From positions 1,550,001-1,614,000 of the forward strand of contig JAQJZZ010000002.1 of NCBI GenBank assembly GCA_030077755.1: a stretch of DNA of 64,000 bases. Direction: 5' to 3'. Below are positions 22,270 through 32,888 of this stretch, piece by piece (position 1 is the stretch's first letter; each line of letters begins with the position of its first letter). Under the pieces are notes generated by a model. That model searched no databases, had not been told where the DNA came from, and was given only the letters and a program-made list of their open reading frames with translations. The position numbers were made by a program, and so were the translations under genes. The DNA is from Filosporella fistucella. Lineage: Eukaryota; Ascomycota; Leotiomycetes; Helotiales.

Positions 22270-23565
22270 TTATGGCCACATATACTTAGGAAATTCGGGG
22301 TGCGTTCCAGGTTTTCCATATATCTGACTCAATTGATCATCCATTAGCTGTCCCTGGTCCAACCAATTCTGACTCTGTGATGAGAACTGATGTCTTCTTA
22401 GAGCAATACTCCATGCAAGGTTTGAATGACCAACACCTGCAAAATCCGACGACTTTGAAAGTACCAGGAAATCGATAAAGGACTGTTGCTGAGGAGCCAT
22501 TTCGAGTAGATATTCTCTATCATTGCCTTTCAGCAAATCAAGTTTCGAAGTTGCATCTAACTCCATCTCATTGGCATCTTTAATGAATTGTGGAATGTCT
22601 GTTCCTTCATGTGAAGCAACATAGATAACGCTCAGGTTTCTAGAAGTGGCTTGTCCTAGGAACAACTTTGACTGTGTCTCATACTGAGAGAACGTTGCAT
22701 CGTCTTTAGAAGAAGTCATTCCTATGTTCAAATATGCTCCGAGATATGCGTTCTTGAACAAGGTATCAGAATAGTCGAGAGAGACTGAATGCGCTTCAGA
22801 CAATTTCAGTAGTGTAGTTGTCGCAAGCCTTCTGATATCATCGCGCGGTTTGAGAACTTTGCTGAAATGCCCGAAGAATGGATATGCGTCACTTTGTACT
22901 GGCCATTGAAGGAATGACTGCTTCAATGAGATGATAATTGGTCCCTTAGTGTCCTGAGAGAGATATTGCGTGAGCCATTTATAGAAAGCCTCCCTCCAAA
23001 CCACCTCATTTGTCTTCTCTTTCTCAACCAGAGTCGGCGCATCAAGTAGCAGAGGTCCATTCGCGTGTTCAATATCTGCGATTTCGAGTAGGGAGTCGTA
23101 GACACGCATCTGCGGACATGACAGATGTAGAGAATTGATGAGATGCGCTGTATCGAACATGTAATCGAAAGTAGTCGTATTTCCCGCCGGCATACCCTCA
23201 TAATCATCTGCCAACACAATCCCCGGGACTACCAGACTTCCACCCGCTGCCATGGCATATCGTACACAGCTCAGAACAGAATTGCGCACCTCTGCGACAC
23301 CTCCAGAATGTTGATCGCAAACAAATACCACACTCTCATTCCAGTTCGTGCCGGCGCAAACATTCTTGATGCCTAGAGATCGCAGAGGAGGATAATCGAA
23401 GATATCAGTCAATACAGACACCTGCGGGCCATTTGAGTAGATATTCCAAGGGATGTGACTTGGAAAATTGTATGGACGGTCGAAGGCTACCCATAACCAG
23501 ACTGCGACGAGTAAGATACCGGCGAGAGAGGCATATCTGCGATTAATACCATGAGGAAGCTCCAT
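22270..23565 (-). CDS. O-fucosyltransferase-like type II membrane protein
   Basis: Intronless, 431 residues. A single N-terminal signal-anchor (YASLAGILLVAVWLWVAF, residues 11-28) places the rest in the Golgi/ER lumen. RNSVLSCVRYAMAAGGSLVVPGIVLAD matches the N-terminal nucleotide-sugar-binding pattern of GDP-fucose O-fucosyltransferase-type GT-B proteins, and the C-terminal GHSNLAWSIALRR is typical of related fungal proteins. The donor sugar and acceptor are unknown; filamentous fungi carry several such proteins without assigned substrates. Several N-glycosylation sequons (NES, NTT, NLS) suit a lumenal protein. The assignment to the superfamily is by pattern memory and is moderate. Confidence 0.7.
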   Translation of the reverse strand: MELPHGINRRYASLAGILLVAVWLWVAFDRPYNFPSHIPWNIYSNGPQVSVLTDIFDYPPLRSLGIKNVCAGTNWNESVVFVCDQHSGGVAEVRNSVLSCVRYAMAAGGSLVVPGIVLADDYEGMPAGNTTTFDYMFDTAHLINSLHLSCPQMRVYDSLLEIADIEHANGPLLLDAPTLVEKEKTNEVVWREAFYKWLTQYLSQDTKGPIIISLKQSFLQWPVQSDAYPFFGHFSKVLKPRDDIRRLATTTLLKLSEAHSVSLDYSDTLFKNAYLGAYLNIGMTSSKDDATFSQYETQSKLFLGQATSRNLSVIYVASHEGTDIPQFIKDANEMELDATSKLDLLKGNDREYLLEMAPQQQSFIDFLVLSKSSDFAGVGHSNLAWSIALRRHQFSSQSQNWLDQGQLMDDQLSQIYGKPGTHPEFPKYMWP

Positions 23566-24135
23566 CGCGCAGATGGAAAGGAATGAAGGAGTTGGCGCAT
23601 CTCGAGAAATCTTGTTATTTCAGGTACGGGAGATAATTCCCGGGTGGTATTGGATTGTCGCATGGGGCCAGAGTTGGTCGAATGAGGGGGGGTTGGGGTG
23701 AAAGGTAACGAGGTAAGGACGCCTGGGAAATTTGCCCTTCATTCCCCAGGCCGAGGAACCTGGGGTTGGCAGATTGGCAGATTACCATGGCGGACGGGTA
23801 AGCGAATCAGGAGAGTTGTGGAGGAGCATTAATTTATGCATGTCTTGGAATTTCGAATGAAAAGGAGTTCGAGAAGTTTGAATAGGGAAAAAGAAAGTTC
23901 GTTGGGCTTATGATTGGTTGATTTTGTGAAACATATATGTCATTGACTTTTGTCAAATCCAAGAGATATCATAACTAGGTAGCTTATGCAAATATTTTGA
24001 TGCATAAAGCAAGATTCTCATTACCCCGGCTTCAATAGTCGGAAATTCAATAGTCCCATTTTGGTAAGATTACACTCCAAAACCACATATATGGAATTCC
24101 ATTTTCAAAACTATATTCAACATTACCCGTCTCAC
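23566..24135. other. Intergenic
   Basis: About 570 bases between the start of the O-fucosyltransferase-like gene and the end of the oxygenase gene, both on the minus strand. A G-rich stretch near 23680-23700 precedes AT-rich sequence. I see nothing gene-like. Confidence 0.3.
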
Positions 24136-25379
24136 TCATTCTGCTTCATCCTCAATCTCCAAATCTCCCACCTTAAATGTCTGTCCCTTCCTATCCGCAT
24201 AATCCGTATGATCATGATAATTCTTCACCCTTTCCCTCACATACTGCAATCCCGTAACCTTTCTCTTCTCGCCATTATTAAAATCCTCTTCCTTTACCAA
24301 CCCCAATCTCTTCAACAACGGCGACGGAGCAGGTGCAATATCAACCTCATTCCCCGGTCTTACAAAATAAAAAAGTCCAAGTCGATCAACACTATCTTGA
24401 TCCTTTGGTGGACGCTGAACACGATGAATCGTGCTTTTTAAATAGCCTGCTGACCAGAATTGCAACGCATCGCCGACATTACAGATTATTCCACCGTCGA
24501 CGGGAGGAATGTATTTCCATTCTCCTGCTTTGGTTTTGATTTGTAGGCCTGCGATATTTTGGCTCCAGAGTAGGGTCAAGGAGCCGAAATCCGTGTGGGC
24601 GCGCGACCAGGTATTTTGTACCAATGCATCTTCTTCTCTGGTACGTGGATGGTAGATCATGTACCGGAGGTGATCCTCGGATTTTGAGGCGTATTCGTGG
24701 CGAGAGGAGAAATAATCTGGTGGTAGCTCGAGGATGAGGGCAAAGAGGGTGAAGATTTTGGAGGCGATTTCGAGTGATCTCTGCTTTCCTGTCAGCGAGG
24801 TCTATAGGGTTCAAGCAGTACTCACGCGTGAGAAATTTTCTATTTCCTTCAAATAAGGATCTAGGAATTTATCTCTCGGCTCAGCAGCCAATTCTGGGAT
24901 AAACTTTGGGATATTCACACTCTCCACTATATCTTTAACATTGGTCCCCATCACAGTCTTCTCATTCGCGGCTCTGTATCCGAAATAATTTCCCTTCCCA
25001 AAATCGCATTTCAGTTCCGGTTTATCTTTTTCTTCTAGAGGTCGGTTGAAGAATGCTTGTCCGATATCATATTGTCTCTGTACTTCTTCTTCGGTGAAAC
25101 CCGTGCCGATTACGCTGAAGAATCCTGTTGTTTCGACCTGACAATCCATCAGCAGAGGCACTTTTGGAATCAAATGGAGTCATTTGGATGAAATACGGCA
25201 TTCCTTAACTCCTCTGCCAATGTTTCCTTCCCACCCGGTTCATCGAATGTCGATAGATCAATCACCGAGATCTCAGCCCAATCCAGGTCTACATTTGTCC
25301 TCGCAGGTCGTTTCCATCGTGGCAAAGGAGTGAGCTCTGGAGATATAGCTGAAGGCATTTCAAATGTATAACATAACAA
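24136..25379 (-). CDS. 2-oxoglutarate/Fe(II) oxygenase, isopenicillin N synthase-like
   Basis: Three exons (introns 24781-24825 and 25138-25196) give 379 residues from ATG 25379, or 372 from an in-frame ATG at 25358 (MPSAISPEL); the second may be the true start. An N-terminal DIOX_N-type region (EISVIDLSTFDE, VETTGFFSVIGTGF, QAFFNRPLEEK) leads to the double-stranded beta-helix core. The iron ligands are HTD in RAHTDFGSLTLLW and His in STIHRVQRPP. The usual 2-oxoglutarate-binding Arg-x-Ser is Arg-Leu-Gly here (VDRLGLFYFVRPG), a Ser-to-Gly change. Substrate is unknown; family members hydroxylate, desaturate or cyclise small molecules. No neighbouring biosynthetic gene argues for a cluster. Confidence 0.88.
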
Positions 25380-25973
25380 AACAAATCTTGTGAAAATTCA
25401 AGGCAATGGAATATCCGACTTCAAAGCATCATCTCAATGCGGGGCAGCTACCCCTCCTTGAGTTACCTCTACACAACTCTGGCTCTTACTTTATTTGGCA
25501 ATTTTACATTTCTGTATTGGTGATTTTAATATCCAATTAGATGTCTCAAGTGGGAAAGAGAGAATTTTAATGGTTGCTGTCAAAGTAGATCTTCAGCACG
25601 CAATTCTTTAGTGTGAAGATGTGCTCAAACCCCCACTCTGGGAGATTCTAGCGAATTAGAAAGAGACACTGGCTAACCGAGTATAAAGGGGCTCGGGTTG
25701 ATGTTTGTAGCTGTGCTGTATAGTTTCTGTTTTCTTAGTTTACTATTAAATGTTTTAGTGTGAGTTAGGAAGCTTTGAATAAGTAAATCTATGATCTCCT
25801 AGCCGACTTATATGGTCAACCTTACTGTAAATTTTAGGTGCCAAGATATCCTGAAACAGTTACAAGTCACTCTTAATATCCGTCCAACAAATAATAGACA
25901 TATCAGTTACTGTATTAAAAAAAAAACCTAAGATTATTTAAGTAGCTCCAAGACCTAAGCAAGGTGGAATCTA
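25380..25973. other. Intergenic, AT-rich
   Basis: About 600 bases upstream of the oxygenase and downstream of the RNase III-like gene. It is AT-rich, with an isolated GAGTATAAAGGGG near 25679-25691 on the plus strand that has no obvious gene behind it, and an A-run at 25916-25926. Confidence 0.3.
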
Positions 25974-26554
25974 CTACTTCAACAACTCCATCTTCTTCAA
26001 AAGAGCCTCCACATCCCCGCCGTCAATATCCACAGCTGCAACAAGTGCTTTCATCACATCTGCAACTATATGTCCTATCAGTATTTGCATTCCGACATCC
26101 ACTGATTAAACATGATGAATATTCCTCGAGAAACCCCAGAAAATGAGATGGGACACTTACTCTGTCCGTCACTAGCACTCCCTTGTCCAGGATTCACCTG
26201 CGCTAGTGTTGCGATGCCCATTCTCCTCCCAATAGCAGCAAGATTTTCAGCGTTAATACTTTTGATTATCTCATCAGCAGTCCCTATACATCATTAGCCA
26301 AATCACTGCTTTTAACTGCGCTGTGCCGAAACTATCCTTTGAAGTCTGAGAAAACACTTACGGATCAGTCCCTCCTTGGGAAACCAGTTCTTGACCAAGT
26401 GATACTTGATGCAATGATCACCCAGCAATGCGAGTCTTTTGTTCGCTTCCAGAGATGCGCTGGCGCCTTTACATCGTAGTGCCTCGAGACAGAGAGCCTT
26501 GGTGGTGAAGGTGTGTGCGATGAGAGATTCGATGGAGGAGACGGCGGTAGTCAT
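25974..26554 (-). CDS. Small RNase III-fold protein, probably non-catalytic
   Basis: Three exons (introns 26075-26160 and 26284-26361) from ATG 26554 give 138 residues: SIESLIAHTFTTKALCLEAL, NKRLALLGDHCIKYHL, AAIGRRMGIATL, then ADVMKALVAAVDIDGGDVEAL. This is the order of an RNase III endonuclease domain. The signature ExLExLGD reads KRLALLGD, and the second catalytic block normally D-x-x-E-A-x-x-G-A reads DVMKALVAA. So at least two usually acidic metal-binding positions are Ala and Lys. It is therefore more likely an RNA-binding or structural RNase III fold, as in mitoribosomal proteins, than an active nuclease. The same frame is open upstream to 26818 (RVAQRNVVKLYEP); that N-terminus could be joined through a GC-AG intron at roughly 26573-26698 or be unspliced. 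Confidence 0.7.
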
Positions 26555-26818
26555 CGTGTTGCTGAAATCCTGAGATGTGTTGTTAATGAAGTTTGATGAG
26601 TTGAAAAATACAAGAGACGGACGGCAAGATAAAATGGGAAGTTGATTGTTCCTAAAAATGCCACCAACATCGCAGTATGCACGGCATGAAATACTTGCCG
26701 AAACAGTCTCACCGAGGACCAACGCCGGTTCATACAGTTTGACCACGTTTCTTTGTGCTACCCTAAAAGGCTGTTCAATGGTGCTCGCAGCCTTACCGAG
26801 TAGCCGGTCACCTCTCAT

Positions 26819-27954
26819 TTGCTTCCAATCCTATTGCGTTGGCAATTCGTTATCTGCCATGTAATTACCGTGCGTGCCTACTCCATTAAGCTCTACTCTG
26901 TTCTCCTTTTTCTTTTTCTTTTCTTTTCTCTTTCTCATATCTGTTCATCGTGTGATACCTGTAAGGCTCTTTGTAGCCACTGGCTCCTGTCTGCCAGCAT
27001 ACTCGCCCTAGCCACTCAACCAAACATCTTACCTACTGCGCCACAATTTCTTTCTAACGTAGACATTCTCACAATGAAAAGGCTGACTTGACCACTCCGA
27101 GGATTGATCGAGGCCCAAAACTTGATGCAGCTGGTAATGGGCTGTCACGCAGTAGTCTGTAGAGCTGGGAACGGTAATTAGGAGTGTTCCGCTCGATTAA
27201 GAGACTTCGATCTAAGGAGCTAAGTTCTATGAGAGCAGCGAAGATATATGGGAGCTGCTCGCTTACATTAAATGGAGCCTGGGGAGCTACATGCCATATG
27301 ATTCCGTGACATGGGCCCTAATACTTGCAGATCTTTCGCAGCATATAATTTTCACAAATGATCACGAGGAAGGTAACGCCGCATTCTTTGTAGCTGAACA
27401 CAGAACTTTTCCTTCGATCATGTTGTCCCAGACCAGGTTTAAACTAAATGGTTCTATAACTGTTCTACCCAACATATTGTTATGCTGAAAAGGAATGGTT
27501 TCAAGAAAACTGGAATCGACAAAATGATTTTCCTTATTCACACGGTGTGGATTACAATGCAAGCTGCAACAACCCATGGCTACATAAAGATCGAGAGTTA
27601 GAGATAGTATTTGGTCAGTCTAACTATGCTTCTTGGAAAATGTTCTTGAAATAATTATGTTACACTCAGAGCCTCTGGTCAACGGCCATACGTCTTCCAC
27701 CGCCGAAGTGCACCTCGTCACTTGTATTTCATTTCAACTTCGGTTTGAAGACCAATTTAAAATCGAAGTCGAATCCACACCACAGCTTCAACTTCAAAAA
27801 CCACAACCACAAAGCGAGGCTAGGCTATTGTATTGGATTGAATAAATATACTCAACTCGAGTTTTCGATCTCATCTTTCCAACCACAACCGCTACAACCT
27901 CAGCGCTCAACTCTGTTTGCTGCCCAACGACACACCACTTCGACCCACACAAAG
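26819..27954. other. Intergenic
   Basis: About 1.1 kb between the divergent RNase III-like gene and the MYND pseudogene. It contains a pyrimidine-rich tract near 26905-26935 and a Gln/Pro-like low-complexity stretch near 27780-27815 with CAACCACAACC repeats continuing to about 27915, probably the former leader of the MYND gene. Small frames here are not convincing. Confidence 0.35.
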
Positions 27955-29347
27955 ATGGAGTCATCTAAAAAAATCCTCTACTGGTTACGCAGCATGCTCG
28001 AAGCCAGCAACCCAATTTTGCAGTGGCTAAAAAAACGCTCCCTCAATTAGTGGCGAAATTCCCATCAAAACCGTCTACTGCAACGCAGCATGCCAAAAGT
28101 CTGACTGGAACAACCACAAGACCACCTGTCATAGACTTCAAGCCCGCTTCCAGCTTTACCGAGCAGTTGATCTTTTTCAAGGTATCTTCTACGTGTATCG
28201 GGATAGGATGTTCGACAGGCTGGTTGTTAAAATCGTTAAGGAAGGCGACAAGATGTACATCCATGAAGGCGAATACCCAGAATTCAAGTCTGAGTACTCA
28301 ATCTTTCAAACATTCCCCGACAACTTATTCAAACATCTCCCCCAGAATGACAAACTCTCTTCGCTTGCCCATTGGGCCTGCTCCGATGTCACGATCTGGC
28401 TTCATGACATCATAAAGCACGGATTGCAAGGTATTTGCCATCCCCACGCTTGAGGGAAAGAATTAACAATCGGAAGGCATTGCAAGCAACATCATTGAAG
28501 TTGATACTCTCGTTAAGCGGCCAAAGAGAGACCTTGTAGCGATCGATTTTTTGGGTGAGGTACAACCTGATGACACTGACCACAATATTCTCAAGCTCAC
28601 TCTCAAACGTGGAGGCGAACACTATGCTCTGGATCTTAGTGGTGCGCAATATGGTTTTTTCGAGCCAGTTGCCCAATGGGATGATTACTGTGAATTTCGT
28701 GGCGCGAAGATCACATATCCCAACAACCCCTCCTTTGGAGCTCACAAGGAAAGGTTTATAAAAGCGAAGATCAATGAGAGGAGCCTTGTTGGACTTCACG
28801 CCAAAACCAACGAGCGCTTCTCGACGACTATGATGGCGGTGATGCAAACATGGGAGAAGAGTTTTGAAGGAAAGAAGAGTGTCCGAGATTTGTTGAATGA
28901 TCCAGAGGATACCTACCGCAAGCACAAAGCATTCATTTTACGTGCGATTGACGAAAGACTCGAGGAGTACACGAAGAGGCTTCGAGAGCTACATGAAGCT
29001 TGCGTTGAGGCCGAAGCTGCTAGTTTGGAAGCTCCGTTTGAGAAGGATGAATTCATGATTGGTGGCCATACATTGCGCTCTATGGATAAGTCTCGAGAGA
29101 AAACTGAGAATCGTGTCGTGGCTAAAGCAGCTGGAGAAAAGGGCTCATCCAAAAGAAAGTTCACATATTCGATTTGGAGAGCGAAATGCAATCAGAAATG
29201 ACGTTTACGGATGAGGATGAGTTTCGGCAATTTTTGGAATCGCAGAATGCTGCGTACGAGAGGACCCCTTACACTGATGAATCATACGGAAAGGAGATCG
29301 AGATGCTCGCTAAGTTAGGATTTCTCAATGGGGATGGTCACTTCTGA
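27955..29347 (+). pseudogene. MYND zinc-finger protein gene, disrupted
   Basis: Translated fragments give a MYND finger (ACSKPATQFCSG, then TVYCNAACQKSDWNNHKTTC) followed by the conserved body of a fungal MYND family (LFQGIFYVYRDRMFDRLVVK, WACSDVTIWLHDI, and after a probable intron near 28431-28474 DTLVKRPKRDLVAIDFLG and YALDLSGAQYGFFEP). The reading is broken in three places. A seven-A run at 27967-27973 puts ATG 27955 out of frame with the finger. A TAA at 28028-28030 stands where a zinc-ligand Cys is expected (CSG-stop-KNAP). A single-base shift near 29141 separates the body from a coherent C-terminus (DEDEFRQFLESQNAAYE) ending at TGA 29345-29347. A shortened protein initiating internally could still be made, but would lack a complete finger. 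Confidence 0.65.
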
Positions 29348-30916
29348 TTTGTTTGGGACATCAGTTGGTAGTTAACAACCATTTTACATGCTGTTAATCA
29401 AGACCTCTCTCTGACATTTCCATTTGCATTTGAAAATGAAACTCTAAACTGTGAAAATGCCAAAAAGGGAAAAAGGCCCATCAAAACATTTTCCAGATGA
29501 TAAAACACTCCTTAAACCCACTCAAGAGCAGTTGGAGAGTTTGACAATCGTGCGGGAAGGAATAGGGCCTGGATATTCCCAAAAAAGGGCAAAAAATAAA
29601 AGCCAAAAAAAGCCAAAAAAAAAAGTTCCAACTGACAAAACACATCTCCAACCTACTCTCGAATAGATTACTCTTGAGTAGATTGAAGGGGTGAACACCA
29701 TATGGGAACTCGTCAACAGCTCTGATATGCCTCGAAGCAGGTGTTTTTATCTCCCACGGTTTTCCACGGTAACCGTAAACGTTTCCGTTGGACCAAACAA
29801 CCTGAGTTGAGTGGCCGGTGTGATAGCCGTGGGGCCTATTTGAAATTATAAAGGTCTATTGTGCGCCAGGCCCGCGCATTCAGTGACGCTATTTTGAACT
29901 TCTGTGCAAAAAAATTTGAGGAGGGTGGGAACGTGCTTCTCTCGACTCACAGTTCATTTCAACTGTGAATGCGTTGGAGTGAAAACTTTGGGAATTTACA
30001 CTTCTACGGTCCACACGTTTTAGCCATGGAAAGCGCTCCTTCTACATAGTTTCTTCATATTTCAAGTTTCCGTACCTTGACTTTTTGTTTCCTGAATACA
30101 ACCATATTGACTCCCGGCGAGGATCTAAGTGAGCCTCACATGCTGCGCCACAGCATAGATTGCTCATCCCCTGTTCATGAAAGCCTGATAATGCCAGCTT
30201 TAAAGTGTGTTAGGACACTGAGTCACAATTCAATAAGGCTGAATTCCAAATTGTATCTAGCATGTCTGTGGAATGATAAAATGCCCGTCTGACATGTTGT
30301 GCTTGTCGTTGACTCGTACGTAAGCGAGAAGGATTTAGCGAACAAGGGGGAGCAGCCAAATCGGATATTTCTCCATTTTCGCTCGCCGGCTCTACCACAC
30401 GATTGCTCGTAATTGAGAACTTCACTTCGGAATTCATTTGATGATTGAATGCCAAACATATCGATCCTTTTATGAACATTTCCTGAAATCGAGAGTTTTT
30501 CGGAGTAGAGGTTCCAAGGCTTTGATTTCGGACCAAACCTTATCTACAATACCTACCTAGGCAACAAGGCTTTGCCAAGATTACACAAGGCAAATTGTTT
30601 GAGGTTAGATTTTGCTCAGCCTTATTGGAACTGCTTCATGTGAGTTGAGAACCGTCACTTTATAAAGTGGTGTTTCTGATGTCAAGCATAGTAACATAGG
30701 GGGGTCTTCCTATCTTGCTGAGAGCTTATAGAGAAGACATCGACTAAGACTCCTCTGAAGGCTATCAACAATAGCTTACGTCACATTGCCTGTGTGTCTT
30801 TGTATCAATTAATCCCTGATTGATCTCTAAAACGGTAGTAAAAGAAGTTCAGATAATTACCTAATATTTATTCTGTTGCAGTCCTCCATCGCGAAACTCG
30901 CATCAGGAGATCGAAA
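29348..30916. other. Intergenic, AT-rich
   Basis: About 1.6 kb. An open frame at 29451-29666 is Lys-rich with A-runs and contains an imperfect internal duplication (DDKTLLKPTQE versus TDKTHLQPTLE). I regard it as low-complexity rather than a gene. Short frames near 30210-30536 also look non-coding. The last 100 bases before 30917 are the promoter/leader of the membrane protein. Confidence 0.3.
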
Positions 30917-32068
30917 ATGAAGATTCTAAGCTTCATGAACAAACCGGATGATATCGAACTTCAAAATCCAAACTCTGGAATTGCTGAAATCGTACCTGCC
31001 GATCCTCCGACTCCTCGGACACCATTCTCAACTCACGTCAAGAACTTCCTACCAAAGATACGGCTTCCAGTCGCACTCATAGTCGGCGCAGGAATAACAG
31101 GCGGCACAACATATGCACTCGTCAAACACGTCCAACACATTATTGCAACCGCATCAGTGAGCTCGGATCCCGCAGTATGGGATAAAAAAGCACGAACAGA
31201 TGGTTATGGAGCATGCTATGACGGATGCGATGATTGTCATGACATAAATCTGTCATATAATGCATGTCAGAAAACAGCCCGTGCTACTGTTCGAGGTATC
31301 GATTGTAATGGTACAAAAATGTGGAATTGGGCGGATAGATATCCAATTGAGTGTATAAAAGCATTGGGAGAAATTTACAAATCCGAGGCACTTGCACGCA
31401 AAAAGGAGACATACCGGCATCAACTTGCGGTTATCATCTTGACAGTTCTAGCTGGGGTAATTGGTGCAGTAGTTGCTGGTTTCTTCTGGAAGCGGTGGTT
31501 CCCGAAATCGTCACCGAGTCAGGCTGGATGGCCTGCTCCGCCACCATATAAGGAGGCAGTGGTGAAGACTCGGCGGAGAAGGACAAGAAGATGGCCATTA
31601 TTCTGGCGGACCGCTACTGCTGCAACGGTAATCGGCGGCACTCACGCGTTTCCTTGTTGGGGCAAAAGCAAATCCGCGAGTCAATATTTCATCAACAGCA
31701 ATAATACAATCTCTGGTGTAGTCCATGGCTGGACCTCCAATTGCTATTGGTTCAGCTATGTATGTGGAGAGACATGCAGTGGCGGCTCATCAGGTCCAAA
31801 TGGTAATTCTGGCCAGACATGCACGACAGATTGGTGCCAGATAGCGGAGGAGGATGTAAAACCAATTTACTACGTCAATAACACCTTGACCAAAGTTCAA
31901 GGTTGCGGATTCCGCCTTGTCGATAGTGTGGAAGGCGAGGTCAAAACACGCATTGGCAATCCGCTTTTGGAACGAAATTGGAGGGTCAAGATATCTGTTA
32001 ACAGATTCAACCTGACGGAAGTTACTGATCCATCAGTGCTTTGCCTATGGGATATAGGAAATCATTGA
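30917..32068 (+). CDS. Hypothetical Cys-rich membrane protein
   Basis: Intronless, 383 residues; family not recognised. A Pro-rich cytosolic-type N-terminus precedes a hydrophobic segment (LPVALIVGAGITGGTTYALV, near residues 50-69). A Cys-rich loop follows (YGACYDGCDDCHDINLSYNAC), then a second membrane segment (LAVIILTVLAGVIGAVVAGFF, near 170-190), a basic stretch (KTRRRRTRRW), a possible third short hydrophobic segment, and a C-terminal region with many Cys and N-x-S/T sequons suggesting an extracytoplasmic side. No enzyme motif is visible. An in-frame ATG a few codons in (FMNKPDD) is an alternative start. Confidence 0.7.
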   Translation: MKILSFMNKPDDIELQNPNSGIAEIVPADPPTPRTPFSTHVKNFLPKIRLPVALIVGAGITGGTTYALVKHVQHIIATASVSSDPAVWDKKARTDGYGACYDGCDDCHDINLSYNACQKTARATVRGIDCNGTKMWNWADRYPIECIKALGEIYKSEALARKKETYRHQLAVIILTVLAGVIGAVVAGFFWKRWFPKSSPSQAGWPAPPPYKEAVVKTRRRRTRRWPLFWRTATAATVIGGTHAFPCWGKSKSASQYFINSNNTISGVVHGWTSNCYWFSYVCGETCSGGSSGPNGNSGQTCTTDWCQIAEEDVKPIYYVNNTLTKVQGCGFRLVDSVEGEVKTRIGNPLLERNWRVKISVNRFNLTEVTDPSVLCLWDIGNH

Positions 32069-32888
32069 GTGGCAAAGGAGGGAAATCGAGAAGCGTAATG
32101 ATAAACATATGAATTCAAACTAATGATTATGCTTTCAATACAAGTAACACGAAACTGGACAATCCAGGTGGACAAGATGTGACAAGAACCCGAAGGCTGG
32201 CCATCGCAGACTCAATTTTGGGGAATACATGAGGTTGTTATATTTGAAACACAAGCTCCAGACCGAGTGCGACATCCAACGGAGTTTCGTGAAAGCAAGA
32301 ACTACAAGAAGCGTGTTTTGCTTGCAAAATATTCCAAAATTCAACTATGCTCCAGATGACCGATTATCATAAAAGAGAGTGGGGTTGATAAAACATGCCC
32401 GCGAAAGGCTGCGGAAGCAAAATCTGACACAATCATATATCAAAACCGCTTTTCAAAGCAGAAGAACTCCCTCCTCGTTTCGATAAAGTGGGATGAACAC
32501 TTGCTGTAATATTCAAGTTTATAGATGACATATATAGTGACATGAAGTTTGAAATTTGGTACAAACTACCGCGGATGATCTGCGGCGCTAAGCGGTGACA
32601 TGCCAAGACAATAGATGTGAGACCGACCCAGCTCTTGGAGACAGCTTGCCTCACAGCTCCCCAACCTTGCATCCACAACTTCAGAAGCAATTGAGAAACA
32701 ACAATAGTACGGGCTTCGATATATCTGCGCATAACTTGAGTGCGCTCAATTCTAGGCATCATCATTCGGCGATGGTGGCATAGCAAAGCTTATCGGCAGA
32801 CGCGTAATCCAGGCTCCGATCCTTTGAAACACCTCACTCCGCATTTCAACCTTCAACTACATCTTCCAAATCTGCAAAGATAGGCGCA
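32069..32888. other. Intergenic; ERD2 upstream region
   Basis: About 820 bases between two plus-strand genes. Short frames on both strands have no protein-like features. The last about 80 bases are C/A/T-rich (CTTCAACTACATCTTCCAAA) as expected of the ERD2 leader. Confidence 0.35.

Noticed and set aside
29451..29666. Lys-rich 71-codon frame with an internal duplication
   Set aside because: Driven by A-runs; the duplication is imperfect and there is no promoter or homology I recognise.
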